64,000 nt of DNA. It comes from Bos javanicus. Lineage: Eukaryota > Chordata > Mammalia > Artiodactyla > Bovidae. The DNA is taken from positions 37,675,925 to 37,739,924 of the forward strand of contig NC_083885.1 of NCBI RefSeq assembly GCF_032452875.1, written 5' to 3'. Below, piece by piece: positions 24,238 through 36,872 of the stretch (position 1 is the first letter of the stretch; each line of letters starts with the position of its first letter). Below the pieces are notes generated by a model that worked only from the letters and a program-made list of their open reading frames with translations, was not told where the DNA came from and did no database searches. Both the position numbers and the translations under genes were made by a program.

Positions 24238-24327
24238 TAGAATCTCATGGACAGGGGAGCCCTGGGAGTTATGTTCCACGAATCAAAAAGAGTCAGATAC
24301 GACCGAATGACTAACACTTTCACTTTC
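24238..24327 (+). mobile_element. Bov-A/BovB-derived SINE 3' fragment, diverged
   Basis: 'tctcatggacaggggagccc' through 'actaacactttcactttc' is the 3' half of a Bov-A-type unit with several substitutions, so it is older than most copies here. Confidence 0.75.
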
Positions 24328-25449
24328 TTGATGGGAAGAATGAAAAATGCTACAGAGTTGTATTGAAAAGAGGTATGCTTTGGTCTGGGGTGGTAGAATC
24401 GTTTTGGCTTCTTTGCAAACAGTTACCACAATGTGGAAGATAGTAGCAATTTCATGTTTCCAAGGTGTGAAGCTAGTCTGGAAAGATCTTTTGAGGGATT
24501 TACATCTCAGAGCTATATCTGGCACAGAATTGATGTGAAATGTGCTTCTTTTATAGGTGCTTCAATTAGGTTACTAGGTGACCATGTAGTGTTAGTTGGT
24601 GATTGCTGAAGCCTTAATGCACATGCCCTGTATGTGGATGCTAAGATACAAACAGATCCGAGTCTGCAAATCTAGCTTGGAACTGTTGGGTGGATGTAAA
24701 AGCTTCATTTATGCTTCTTAAATACTGTATGTCTTCATTTATGCTTCTTAAATACTGTATGTCTACTGGGTAAACTTTGCTAATGAAATTTCATAGTCAT
24801 GTTTTCCAGTTTCTTATGAAATTTTAAAATTCCAAGAGACTTTCAGAAATTTCATTTGTTCTATCTGAATACGACATAGAACTCCCGATACAGTCTTCTC
24901 AGGAAACTGCCATGCTGTGCCCAGGCCATCTCTCTCTGAATCCCCACCCTCTAAGCCTCGTGTCCAAGTAAGACAGCTAGTTATATGTTAAGCAAGTGGG
25001 AGAGCAGTGAGAAGATGGGAACACAAGTTTAATTTCTTCCACAGCCAACGAAGCATCTGCATGGCATCTAACCTGTTTCCTTGCTTGTTAGGTCAGAAAA
25101 TGTGCCTGCTGCATGGCCCCTCACCTCCTCTTTCCTTGCAGCTCAGACATGCTGCAAAATCAGCAACCCTAGGAAATCAACCTCTGGGACCCTGTGGCTA
25201 CTATTCTTGGATGTCTTGAGTGAATTTAAAATTTGAGGACTTTCTAAAATTGTCCTGTTCCTGTGGCATGTGAAATCATGATTATGTGAATAAAAGTAAT
25301 GTGAAACCTTAAAGTTTTCAAGTAAATAGATCTTATTTTGATATTTTGAATTGGAAGAAATGCAATATTTCTAAGATAACCTCTCCTAAATTTGTACCTC
25401 GAGGTTTAATTGATTATGGCTTGTAACAACCGAGAGTTATCAATTGGCC
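24328..25449. other. Unique stretch
   Basis: No repeat recognised apart from the 30-bp tandem duplication at 24704-24763. Short frames at 24347-24538 and 25007-25219 show no family resemblance. Confidence 0.4.
24704..24763. repeat. Perfect 30-bp tandem duplication
   Basis: Two identical 30-bp units are adjacent (24704-24733 and 24734-24763), each running from TTCATTTATG to CTGTATGTC. The absence of mismatches suggests a recent slippage or duplication event in otherwise unique DNA. Confidence 0.97.
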
Positions 25450-25529
25450 ATACAAGCCTGGTGTGCTGCAGTCCATGGGGTCACAAAGGGTGGGACATGA
25501 CTTAACAACTGAACAACAACAACATATTT
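25450..25529 (+). mobile_element. BovB/Bov-A 3' tip
   Basis: 'agcctggtgtgctgcagtcc' through 'caactgaacaacaacaacat', an approximately 80-bp 3' terminal fragment with an (AAC)n tail typical of older BovB-derived ends. Confidence 0.8.
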
Positions 25530-26904
25530 CTTGGATCATTTTGAATGGGTTGATTTGTGTTAAACTGGGTTTGGGGCTTTAAATCAGAAAAAAAATGCAT
25601 TGCTTAAAGAAAAAGGTACGGTTATTGTGGAAATGTTGGGGCCTAACAGAAGAGAGGTCTTTAATATTAATAGTTTCTGAATCTTTAGAGGATGCTAATG
25701 ATGCTACTTCTCTTTCTATTGTACATGATCAGAAAACACACTGTGGGCCCACTTTGTAGCTTATCTTAGTTTTTGATTCTCAACATTTCACAACATAATT
25801 TATCTAGTAGTAAAGGATCCAGATGTTTAGAAACTCATTAAAATAAAAAATGCAGCTTAAAGAAAAGGCATACTATGTCTCTTGAAACATCCCATTTTTT
25901 TTTTTTTCTTTAACTGAGGATGGGATGTTAAAAATTAAGTTCCCCATCCCTGAGGGTGTACACAAAGTTCTATTCTGGTAAGGGTGACGAATAGAAGGTA
26001 GTGTGGACCTTGATCAAGGTAACCCAAGCACATTGGCCATATTATGTTCATTTCCTTGATGCTAAGGTGGTAGACTTTGGGTCTCTCCTAAAGAAAGAGT
26101 TCTGAATCCAGAAATAAATGCTACAAATTTAATAGTTACTCTAGTGGGTGTCCTGCAAGTACAGGAATGTTCACTTTTATGCTTTGTACAGTGAGTTGTA
26201 CATCAGAGACATGCCCTGCTGAGGGGAAGCCCTCATCCTAAACAGAGGGTAGCCTCCACCCAGAGGTCTGCAGCCTGGATGACCTTTGTGCACTGATCAC
26301 ACTGGACAGCTCTGAAGACCACTTAACTGCACAAGGCATTCACTTCCTTAACACATGGAGAACATGCTAATGTTCCCCAAGAGTTGGTTGGGTTTGTCCA
26401 TTGCTGTAGGTCAGATTTTTCCAAAATGAGTTCTGCATGATGCCCTGCCCATGATACTCCCAGAAAGGAAAAAGGATTCATCGCTGGAATGGTTTGAATA
26501 TATCATTATCCTCTTGGAGATTCACATAAGCATATTAAAGGTTCAGAGAAGTTCGACATGAAGACAACTGTTTAATCTTGTTTAAGCTATCTTTTCCTAC
26601 ACATCTGTGAACACAGATTTATTTTTCCTGACATGTAATAACATCCCACACTTCAAAGAATATTGCTGTAGATAATCTAAGTTTGATCCTCACATTAAGC
26701 ATACTTTTAGAGACTGACTTACATCGCATGGCATTGGCTCCTTGTAGAAGAGCATTTGCCATGCTGCGATTTGCTATTATGCCATCAGCCGACTTAAGGG
26801 TTGTTCCAGAAATGAGACACAGGGAACTTGCCATTACATTTGTCGTGGGTACCTCTTTAAGTATGTAATCGACATGATTAAATAACACCATCATGGAATT
26901 GGTA
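25530..26904. other. Unique stretch, possible non-coding element at its end
   Basis: No repeat recognised. 26540-26900 is repeat-free and open on both strands at once (91 codons minus, 61 codons plus), which argues against either frame being selected for coding. A poly-T run lies at about 25896-25908. Confidence 0.35.
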
Positions 26905-27395
26905 TATTAAAACAGTCTACATTTATTATCTTACAGTTCTGAAGGTTAGAAGTTGGAAATGGGTCTCACTGGACTAAAGGCAAGGTGCTGGCAGAGCTCT
27001 GTTCCTCCTGGAGGCTCCAAGGGAGAGTTCACTGTCTTGCCTTTTCTAGCTTCTAGAGACTGCCCACATTTGTTGGCTCATGGCCTGCATCGTCTTCAAA
27101 GGCAGCAACAGGCAGTCCAGTCTTTGTCATGATTCCAACTCTCTGTCTGATTCTTGATCTTCTGTCTTCCTCTTCCACTTTTAAAGGACCCTTGTGATTA
27201 TCCAGAGCCTAACCAGGCAATTCGGGATAATTTCCTTATTTTAAGGTCAGCTAATGAGCAGCTGCAATTTCATCTGTAGTCTTAAATCCCTCTTGCTACA
27301 TAATCTAATATATTCATAGGGTCCTGGAGAAGGAGGTGAACATCTCCATCTCTGAAGAGCGGTTATTATTCCTACACAACACAGCATGCATATCA
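26905..27395 (-). mobile_element. MLT1/MaLR-type LTR, antisense
   Basis: A long, orderly match to an antisense old LTR: 'tttattatcttacagttctg', 'gaaatgggtctcactggact', 'gccttttctagcttctagag', 'cttgtgattatccagagcc' and 'ttattttaaggtcagctaat'. It is a solo LTR with no flanking viral genes. The exact subfamily cannot be set by eye. Confidence 0.75.
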
Positions 27396-27589
27396 CTCTT
27401 TGTGCTTTGGCTTCTAGGATGTTGAAAACTATTTAATAACTATTTGGACCTTTATCTTATTTTTCTAATCTTATTTTCCTTTTGTTCTTATATTTTCATT
27501 CTTTTGTAAAATTCATGTCTTCACACGTGCCTGCACATTTATAAGCCTTGTCAAAATGTAGTAGAAATAATCAGTGCCAATAATGAATG
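27396..27589. other. Spacer
   Basis: AT-rich, nothing recognised. Confidence 0.4.
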
Positions 27590-27795
27590 TCAAAAATGGT
27601 GATTGGCAAAGTACAGCCCATGGGCCAAATCCAGTCTGCCTCTTATTTTTTGTAAACAAATTCTGTTGGAACCCACCTATTGTTTTCCTGATATAAGGAT
27701 TGAATTGAGTAGCTCTGGTGTAGAAGATATGGCCCACAAAAAGGAAAATATTTAGACTCTGGCCCTTTCCAGAAAAAGTTTACCAGCCCTTTCTC
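27590..27795 (+). mobile_element. MER5A-type hAT-Charlie DNA transposon
   Basis: It begins near 'gattggcaaagtacagccca' and ends near 'cagaaaaagtttaccagccc', the imperfect terminal inverted repeats of this non-autonomous element. The inside contains 'gggccaaatccagtctgcc' and 'tggcccacaaaaaggaaaat'. It carries no transposase. Confidence 0.85.
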
Positions 27796-28689
27796 TAGAC
27801 ACTCTGAGGCTTATTAGCATGTTGTTCTCTTTTTACTACAAAGGGAGATATTGGGTCACTTAAAATCCCTGAGACATGGTGCATATAGTCATTTTTAGGT
27901 TTTAGCTTTAGTAGAGATTTGTGAAAAGACTGGGAAGTCTGGGACAGTATGAATATAATCTAAGTCACTTAAGAAAATAAAATAGTCTGTTGACTTTATT
28001 AAATCAGTTTCTATTTACATATTTTCAAAAGGTTATACAGTGGCTTAAGTCTCTGATTAGATTTTGTTGATTGGTGGTTACCACCTTGTCACACACATAG
28101 ACATACCCACACCGCTATTACCTCTGCTCAACCTTTAGGAGAATGAGAAGGAAGTGACTATGGGCTTTGAGCTATTCGTAGCATTTCTCAAGTCTGGTGG
28201 TAATCGTGCATTCACCCATAATGTGCATCACTGATGTTTTCAAAATGGAACAACAACATTTTAGTAAACACCTTTTATGTACTGGTAAGATTATAATAAA
28301 AGATATCTGTGAGAGTGAAAATGTTGAAAATCTCTAGAGTATACATCTGTTTCCAAAAATCATGTACATGTTATTTATGTTTCTTTTAAATCAGTGATTA
28401 ACATATGAATTATGAACTGTGTAGATGATGAATTTCTTTATGACCTTTCCAAATGAAGTAGTTTTGAATTTTCTTCTAAAGGATATCGGCATTTTGAGCA
28501 ATCTTTTCTTAAAGCAGCATACCTGGGTACCTTATAAGTAAAAATCTTAATTCTGAATGCAGTTTATACATGGAGGAAGAATGGGATATCTGGAGAACAG
28601 GATTAGGTACCTATTGTAGGGCAACTTCTGAGAATGCCCTCATTAGATAGTACTAAATAGGCTTGGCACTTAAGCGTTTAACTTTTCTT
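27796..28689. other. Unique stretch
   Basis: Nothing recognised in about 0.9 kb of AT-rich sequence. Confidence 0.4.
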
Positions 28690-29262
28690 CTTTAAAGCTG
28701 TATTGAGGTAATATTAATATACAAAAAAATTGCACGCACTTAATGTATTTATCTTGATGAGTCTGGGCATACGCCTACTCCTATGACATCACCACAACCA
28801 AGGTACTAAACATACTAATTACCTCTTATTATTTCCTTTTGTTCTTTGGTAGTTTCATTGTTGTTGTTGTTATTTTTTAGTAAGAGCGTTTAATGTGAAA
28901 TCTATCCTCTTAACATATTTCAAAGCCTACAATTCCAATACTGTGTTGGTAACGATTGGTACTGGGTTGTACAGCAGATCTCTAAAATGTATTCATTTTT
29001 GCAGAATGTAAACCATATACCCGTTGAAAAGCAATTCCCCATTTCCCCCTCTCCCCATTCCCTGGCAACCACCATTCTGTTCTTTCTTCTATGAGTCTGA
29101 CTATATCTCATATCCATTAAAAAAAGAATCATGCAGTATTTGTCCTCAAGTAGTTGACTCTTTCACTTAGTATAATTCTCCAAGTTCATGCATATTGTCA
29201 CAAATTGCTGGATTTACTTCTTTTTTAAGGCTGAATAATATCCCACAAAGGGTGTTTACCTT
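28690..29262 (-). mobile_element. Old L1 (L1M-type) 3'UTR, antisense
   Basis: 'agctgtattgaggtaatatt', 'gacatcaccacaaccaaggt', 'ccattccctggcaaccacca', 'tcatgcagtatttgtcctc' and 'aggctgaataatatcccac' follow the complement of the L1M 3' region in order. No coding remains. Confidence 0.8.
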
Positions 29263-29826
29263 TATAATGGCTTGGAAACAATAACCAGAACCAGGGCTTG
29301 GCTTGTTCTAGACACGTGCCTGTTCTGAATTAAATTTCTTTCTCTATTTCTGGGCTCTTTCTTTGCCCATTTTTGGTCAGTCCCCTCCTTCCTAATCTTA
29401 ATCTCCCCATGTTTTCAGTAACTATAATTTTAATGAAACAGTCTTTTTAAAGTTCATGTTTTAAAATTTACTTTAGTCCTCCTTCACTTATTTGGTGAGG
29501 CACTTTAAAATTGATTTTGGACAGTGATTTTTAAAACTGTTTTGAGGTATAATCAGTAAATGGATCAATTATTGTTGCTTTTCTGAAGCAATTGTCTCCA
29601 ATTAAAATGTTTCCCCCTCCCATGCTCTTCTAATTTATATATCCATTTTAGTTTGGGAAAAATGGCAATGTATTTATAGAATCATTTTCTACCAGGTTTG
29701 ACCATCTCAACTTTAATTTCTCTACTTAAAAGTAAGTAATAAACAGTAAGTTACTCTCTCCCATAAAAGCAGGCATCCATTGACAGTCAGTCACTTCTGT
29801 ATAACGTTGAGTCTACTTCTCTCTAA
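29263..29826. other. Unique stretch
   Basis: No clear repeat. A short 'ctgttttgaggtataatcag' near 29540 hints at another old L1 scrap. Confidence 0.35.
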
Positions 29827-30048
29827 TGTTCCCCAGTGGTCAACCGTAAAGAATCCGCCTGCAGTGCAGAAGCCAGAGGAGACCTGGGTTCAATCCCTGG
29901 GTCGGGAAGATCCCCTGGAGGAGGAAATGGCAACCCACTCCAGTATTCTTGCCTGGAAAATCCCATGGACAGAGGAGACTGGCGGGCTATAGTCCATGAG
30001 GTTGCAAAGACTTGGACACGACGGAAGTGACTTAGCAGCACAGCAGCA
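29827..30048 (+). mobile_element. Bov-tA SINE
   Basis: tRNA-like head with a GGTTCAATCC-type B box near 29887, BovB-derived body, and a CAGCA-rich tail. The flanks share only about 6 bp (AATGTT), so the TSD is uncertain. Confidence 0.92.
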
Positions 30049-32689
30049 ATGTTGTGTAGAATAACCCAAATCCTTGTAGTAACTTTCTGCTTCTGCTATT
30101 CTTGCTGGATTTCTGGACTTTTTATTGTTCCTTGGCACTCAGTCTTTGCATGTGATACATTTTACTTTTGTTCTATGTCATCCTATTTACAACATGCTGG
30201 TGACAATATATGAACTATACCAGTTTCCACACACTATGAAAAATACTTATCCACACACAAAAGCGAAAATGAGGTTAATAAGTTCACTTGAATTTGGATC
30301 TTTAGTAAAAAAAAAAAAAAGATACAATTTTAGATTGGCTGTTTGTCCATTAAAGTTTTGTGTTATTATTAGGCAAATTTACATAATATACTTCTACCAC
30401 TGAGTTTGAAACTCAACTTAGAACTCATCTTTAATTATTTCTGGAGAAGATATTTGCTGTAACTTACTTTGTCCCTTTCCCAGATGGAGACCTGTGAGAA
30501 AATCACAAATTCATTTGTCTTCTCCTAAATCAGCAATTAAACTAGTAATAAAATATATCCATCATTAGTGATTTATTATTTAATGTGAAATGAATTTCTA
30601 TTACCACCTTCTACTTCTACCTCTTTTTTGAGAGGGAAGAAAGTGGAAGGGATGGGACTTTCTTTTCCACTGGAAACAGTGCTTCCATTCTGAGATGTGA
30701 TGAAGCAGTCAATGTTCATTCTGACTGTGACCTCCATAGCTGGCAGATTTTTATCGACTTCTCACTCAGAATACCTCATTTTTGTCCAAACCTACATGTT
30801 ACAACTCTTAACTCTTCTTGATCATTTTGATTGCTATTTTCTATATCTTTTCCTTACAGCAATTCTTTATTTTTTAATATATTTACAGACTTGTGGATTT
30901 CTTAAATTCTTCTGTGACCATAAGAAGAAGGAGTCAAAGAAGAATGCTTCCCTTGGTATGTACCCACATTCCAACTGGGATGCTCATGGAATCTTTCTCA
31001 GAGTACTTTGTTTCATTCAAAGTAGTTGGAGGTTGATTTCACATGGAGGGTGTTCTCCTGTCTGATTTCTTAGACATGATTATTTGGATTATGGATGATA
31101 TAGAAATGCCTGACTTAAATTTTAATGGCTTTACTTCTCAAACTCTGTGTGTTTTTCCCCGAGGCTTTTTTTGTTTGTTTGTTTGTTTTTTTAACTTTTG
31201 CTACAAGTGTTTCTGTGCCTTCTGCACACTATGATAAACTCAACAAATACTTAACTTTTGTTCCTGAGAAAATGAATCCAGTTGGTGAAGATTCTATTGG
31301 TATGTAGGTAGGGACTCATTATAAGTCATGGACTTTGGCAGTTTCAGCGGTTAGTTATTGCTGGTCTTGGTGTGAGTGTCATATGGATGGCGTATAGATG
31401 TATTCCTTGTTGAGAATGATCATAAGTATGGACCTCTGTTGTTCTAGAAATGAATGAAGAATAATGATGGGGAAATCCATAGAGTAGTGAAATAGGATGT
31501 TGTTTGGAATTCCTTGACTGTTTCTTGGAATTCATTGCCATGGCAGTAGTTGGACATGTGGATATGGCAAATGTACTCTCTAGAAAAACTGTGGTTTGGG
31601 TTTTCCTAAATAGGGAAAAAGAAAAGAAGAGAAAGAGTTTTCAGTGTTAAGGCATGTTGGAAGCAGTAACAAGTTGCCATTTGCCATTTCCTATGCCTCT
31701 TTTCTATTGCACAATGCTTCTGACCTGGGGAGCATTTCATTGTCCACCAAAACATCTTTCTCTCTGACCTGAAGTATACAAGGCAAGATTTAGTATTGCT
31801 CTGAAAATATACTCCTTCATCCTGTGATTTCAAAGTAGAGACGTTGTTAAGAAAGAGCAGGGCCTGGGGTGACTGCGTCAGATATTCATTTGATAAAGTG
31901 TTCAGGAAACCAGATGGTTGGTATCAAATAAATGCCTTGATAAAATGCTTTAGAAATAAGAACTGGTTCCCATTAAAAACAATATATACCCCTCTGGAGG
32001 AATTTGCTTATGACTTTCACCATTTTGTTTTCATTTATATCAAGTAGTTTTAAAAATTAAGTATATCTGTGAGTATAAACCAAGCTTGGACTATAGATTT
32101 TAAAAAGTCAGTGTGCTTGACTGTGGATATTTGATCCCTACTTGGTCACCTGGTGTCCTTATCCTGGTTATCACAGCAACATCTGCTTAGATGGAATACT
32201 GACATTCTTGCACACTGAAGCCCCAAACACTTGAATTTTCCAGCAATGAGAACACTGGGTGTTTCTCTTTGTGTGTGCTAATGGTATGGTCTGATTTTGC
32301 AGAATCACTGCAGCAAGTTGTAAATGATGTATGAAATGGAAAATTCCTGTCCAGTGCACAGAGCGAATATATACAGTTCTATGCAATCACTGTAGTGCTG
32401 GGCTGTTTATTTTAATATTTCCTTCAGATATATAGTAATTTCTTTGGTGAGTCATATCCAGATGCTTATCACTGACACAGAACACCAATTTCCTTTATAT
32501 GCATTTCATATGATTTCAGTCATGTATTTAAGTGTACTTAAATTAATACAATACTAGATTTGAGAGAATTTGACTTTTAATATTTTATGAAAATCATAGC
32601 AGTACACTAGTTTTGAAAAATTTCAGAAATATCAAAGGGTCCAAATAGTAAAATTAGAAATCATTTAATCTTGTTATTGAAAAATATCC
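30049..32689. other. Repeat-poor unique stretch
   Basis: About 2.6 kb with no recognised transposon. A poly-A run lies at about 30309-30322 and a (TTTG)n tract at 31167-31193. The 122-codon frame at 30697-31065 is AT-rich and hydrophobic with no family resemblance. Confidence 0.4.
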
Positions 32690-33000
32690 TGTTTACATTT
32701 AGTATTTATCATTTAAGGTTTTTATCCCTTGTGGTTAGACTTCATTCTGTAAAATAAAATTATTAAGTTGTCTTATTTGTAAATTTTTATTCCCCATTGC
32801 CAGTAAGGCTTGAATATCTTTTTATGCTCTTCTACAATGTAACTTTATCACTTCATACTATTCAACTACATGAGTGTAGCACAAAGATTTCCCTGTTCTT
32901 ATTGAACAGTGACCATTTAGGTTGTTTCTAATTTTGCTGATACAAACATTTCCTATATAGGCACCGCAATTTTATGTGATTTTATTAATTTTGGTATATG
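32690..33000 (-). mobile_element. Old L1-like fragment, antisense (tentative)
   Basis: 'catactattcaactacatga', 'gaccatttaggttgtttcta' and 'tgctgatacaaacattt' resemble an antisense old L1 3' region. It is diverged and boundaries are estimates. Confidence 0.45.
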
Positions 33001-33529
33001 TTTGGTAATGCCACACTTGTCTCCACTTGTCTCTTTCAAAATGTTCTTGGTTATTGTATTTGTTTCTTGTGCTGCAGTTTGATGATAATCCAGTTAGAAC
33101 TGGCATCTCTGTAAAACTGAGTCATTGTTACTGGCAGATTTTCTAACATGGATTCATTTTAGTATACCAGAAGTAAGCACCCCTAATTAGGTCACGATAA
33201 TTTATTATTTCGAGTTTCTACATCTAACGCCTAAGATGTATCTGTAAAGTTCTCTCTCTGTGCCTTCTCTTAATATTTTGAATGAGGGTCTCATAACATT
33301 AATTAACAAGATTCCTCCATCTTCTCTGGCCCTCCTCCCCACCCCACACCGTGCTCTGGAGGCATTTAAATAGCATGGAGGTACCCCGTGTTCTTTAAGT
33401 AATGTCTGCATCTGGCTTATTTGGGGGGATATTTTCTTTGAAACCTCTCATTTCCTCTCAAGGTTATTTTTTGTTTAGATTTTTTTGTATCTTCATACTA
33501 GCTTCTTAAGTTGCATGTTCAATTTATGT
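33001..33529. other. Unique spacer
   Basis: Nothing recognised with confidence. Confidence 0.35.
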
Positions 33530-34576
33530 TTACGATTTAAAATATTTCAAACTACTCATTTTCCCATGATTTGCATTTTAGCTGAATCATATGACTTTTG
33601 ATATGTTGTATTCATTAATTTTTAGTAATTTAATGTATTTAAATTTAATAAATCATTTAACAAAAACCAATTTAATTCATTGTTTAATAACTTGAAGTAT
33701 TTTTATATCCTCTATGACCCAAAATTCTTTCAAAAGAGTAAATTTTAAAGTAGTTGATTTTTAAGATTTCATCTGTTATTATTGCTTTCTAGTTTAATTG
33801 TCTCTGAAATACACCTGGTATGACTTTTACTTGAATTTTACTGACATTGTCCTTATGAAACAGTATACATGGTCGTTTTTGGAAAGGGAGGCCATGGGCA
33901 CTGGAGATGAGAGTTATTTTATCTAGAGAATTTATTGTATTATCAAGCTTTTCTATATCATAGCTTATTTTTGTGTATGTGTGTCTTTTTCGATCTTCTT
34001 CGGGCAATTGTGAGGGATGTTAAAGTCCTTTATTAATTTGTTCTTGTCATTCTTTAACTCTTATTTATAGAGGTATTTGCATTCTGACAGAGAAGTATTA
34101 TTTGACACACAAACATTGTGTATTTGTGTTGAATTTTACTGCCTTAATATAACATCTCCTTTGAACATTTCATATGTTTTGCCTTGAATTTTCTTTAATA
34201 TTGGTATTAAAACCCCTATTTTCCTTCTATGTCTATCTCTTTAACATATCTTTGCTCATCTTTTACTCATCCTATTTGTACTCATTTGTCTTAGCTATAT
34301 CTCTTGTAAAAAAAATATGTAATTAGATTTTATTTTGTAGCTCAGTTTTCTACTTTTATCTTCTCACAGAGAAGTTTAAGCCATTTATAGTTATTGTTAT
34401 AAACAATTTGTCTGACTCACTTCTTTCATTATGGTTTTTTTTTTTTTTTTTTTATTCTTTGAGTGATTTTTTCCCTTTATTCTTCTTTCTTTAAGCACAT
34501 AGACTATATCATTCTTTGTTAATTTTTGACAGAGTATATATTTCATATTAAATTATATTTTCATTAGTTTCTCCAA
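33530..34576 (-). mobile_element. Old L1 (L1M-type) ORF2 region, antisense
   Basis: The complement of a degraded ORF2 5' (endonuclease-side) region. Markers in order are 'gctttctagtttaattgtct', 'tattatcaagcttttctata', 'aatataacatctcctttgaa' and 'gctatatctcttgtaaaa'. There are many stops and indels. A BovB insertion ends the readable part at 34577. A poly-T run lies at about 34435-34453. Confidence 0.6.
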
Positions 34577-36470
34577 CTTCAGTTAAGTTCAGTCGCTCAG
34601 TCGTGTCTGACTCTTTGAGACACCATGAACTGCAGCACGGCAGGCCTCCCTGTCCATCATCAGCTCCCAGTGTCCACCCAAACCCATGTCCATCAAGTTG
34701 GTGATGCCATGCAACCATCTCATCCTCTGTTGTCCCCTTCTCCTTCCACCCTCAATCTTTCCCAGCATCAGGGTTTTTTCAAATGAGTCAGCTCTTTGCA
34801 TCAGGTAGCCAAAGTATTGGGGTTTCAGCTTCAATATCAGTCCTTCCAATGAATACCCAGGACTGATCTCCTTTAGGATGGACTGGTTGGATCTCCTTGC
34901 AGTCCAAGGGACTCCCAAGAGTCTTCTCCAACACCACAGTTCAAAAGCATCAATTCTTCAGTGCTCAGCTTTCTTCACAGTCCAACTCTCACATCTATAC
35001 ATGACCACTGGAAAAAACCACAGCCTTGACTAGACAGACCTTTGTTGACAAAGTAATGTCTCTACTGTTTGATATGCTGTCTAGGTTGGTCATGACTTTC
35101 CTTCCAAGGAGTAAGCGTCTTTTAATTTCATGGCTGCATTCACCATCTGCAGTGATTTTGGAGCCCAGAAAAATAAAGTCAGCCATTGTTTCCACTGTTG
35201 CCCCATCTATTTCCCATGAAGTGATGGGACCAGATGCCATGATCTTAGTTTTCTGAATGTTGAGCTTTAAGCCAACTTTTTCACTCTCCTCTTTCACTTT
35301 CATCAAGAGGCTTTTTAGTTCTACTTTCTGTCATAAGGGTGGTGTCATCTGCATATCTGAGGTTATTGATATTTCTCCCGGCAATCTTGATTCCAGCTTG
35401 TGCTTCTTCCAGCCCAACGTTTCTCATGATGTACTCTGCATGTGAGTTAAATAAGCAGGGTAACAATATACAGCCTTGATGTACTCCTTTTCCTATTTGG
35501 AACCAGTCAGTTGTTCCATGTCCAGTTCTAACAGTTGCTTCCTGACCTGCATTTCTCAAGAGGCAGGTCAGGTGGCCTGGTATTCCCATCTCTGTCAGGA
35601 TTTTCCACAGTTTATTGTGACCCACACAAAAAAGCAAAATGGCTGTCTGAGGAGGCCTTACAAATAGCTATGAAAAGAAGGGAAGCGAAAAGCAAAGGAG
35701 AAAAGGAAAGATATACCCATTTGAATGCAGAGTTCCAAAGAATAGCAAGGAGAGATAAGAAAGCCTTCCTCAGGGATCAATGCAAAGAAATAGAGGAAAA
35801 CAATAGAATGGGAAAGACTAGAGATCTCTTCAAGAAAATTAGAGATACCAAGGGAACATTTTATGCAAAGATGGGCTCAATAAAGGACAGAAATGGTAGG
35901 GACCTAACAGAAGCAGAAGATATTGAGAAGAGATGGCAAGAATACACAGAAGAACTGTACAAAAATTATCTTCATGACCCAGATAATCATGATGGTGTGA
36001 TCACCCACCTAGAGCCAGACGTCCTGGAATGTGAAGTCAAGTGGGCCTTAGGAAGCATCACTACGAACAAAGCTAGTGGAGGTGATGGAATTCCAGTTGA
36101 GCTCTTTCAAATCCTGAAAGATGATGCTGTGAAAGTGCTGCACTCAATATGCCAGCAAATTTGGAAAACTCAGCAGTAGCCATGGGACTGGAAAAAGTCA
36201 GTTTTCATTCCAATCCCAAAGAAAGGCACTGCCAAAGAATGCTCAAACTACTGCACAATTGCACTCATCTCACACACTAGTAAAGTAATGCTCAAAATTC
36301 TCCAAGCCAGGCTTCAGCAATACGTGAACTGTGAGCTTCCAGATGTTCAAGCTGGTTTTAGAAAAGGCAGAGGAACCGGTGATCAAATTGACAACATCCG
36401 CTGGATCATCAAAAAAGCAAGAGAATTCCAGAAAAACATCTATTTATCCTTAATCAGAGTCTTTGACTGT
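34577..36470 (-). pseudogene. BovB LINE, minus strand, with 5' inversion
   Basis: One insertion in two opposed pieces. The 3' piece (34577 to about 35622) is BovB on the minus strand, from the RT region (YADD complement at 35344-35355) to the 3' tip. The 5' piece (about 35622-36470) is BovB on the plus strand, covering the segment just upstream (endonuclease-RT linker and RT start). In consensus order the pieces meet at the same site, the 'gactgtgtggatcacaata' region (21828-21846 in the copy at 21.3-22.9 kb), with only a few bases of overlap. A 10-bp duplication GTTTCTCCAA at 34567-34576 and 36471-36480 brackets the whole structure. Frameshifts and a TGG-to-TAG change at about 36177-36179 break the reading frame. 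Confidence 0.95.
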
Positions 36471-36480
36471 GTTTCTCCAA

Positions 36481-36854
36481 AGTATTCTTAATTTGTGTGT
36501 CACTCTCAAAATTATATCTTCTGATTAAATGGAAGAATCTGGCATACTTCCTGCCCTAACACGTGTACCACAGCTTTTTCCCAGTCCTACATTTTGGACT
36601 TTGTTTCTCCTGTCTTACTTTTTAGAAAAAGCATAATTTAAAAAAATCATTATTCTTATAGCATATGCCTTATTCTTCAAGAATAATATTTTTATTTACA
36701 TTTAGCTTTTAAAATAGATGTGCTATAATTTTATTTCTTTGTTTAACTGGTTTCATTTTTCCCAGTTAGATCACTAGACTTTCTTTCTTCTTTTTGAGCT
36801 CCTAATTCTTATTCGTCCTTCAGTGAGTTTGGGTATGGCTTTAGATATTTTTTC
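36481..36854. other. AT-rich spacer between two insertions
   Basis: Possibly more of the old antisense L1, but not recognisable enough to call. Confidence 0.3.
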
Positions 36855-36872
36855 AAAAAGAATGCATGGTTT

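Noticed and set aside
26619..26894. 91-codon minus-strand frame
   Set aside because: The opposite strand is open over the same interval (26683-26868) and neither translation resembles a protein family.
35535..36179. A 214-codon plus-strand open frame
   Set aside because: Its first 30 or so codons read antisense through the other half of the twin-primed BovB. The rest is the BovB endonuclease-RT linker and RT start, ended by a TGG-to-TAG change.
34577..36470. Two independent BovB insertions in opposite orientation
   Set aside because: A single TSD encloses both pieces and their consensus coordinates abut, so one twin-primed event explains everything.
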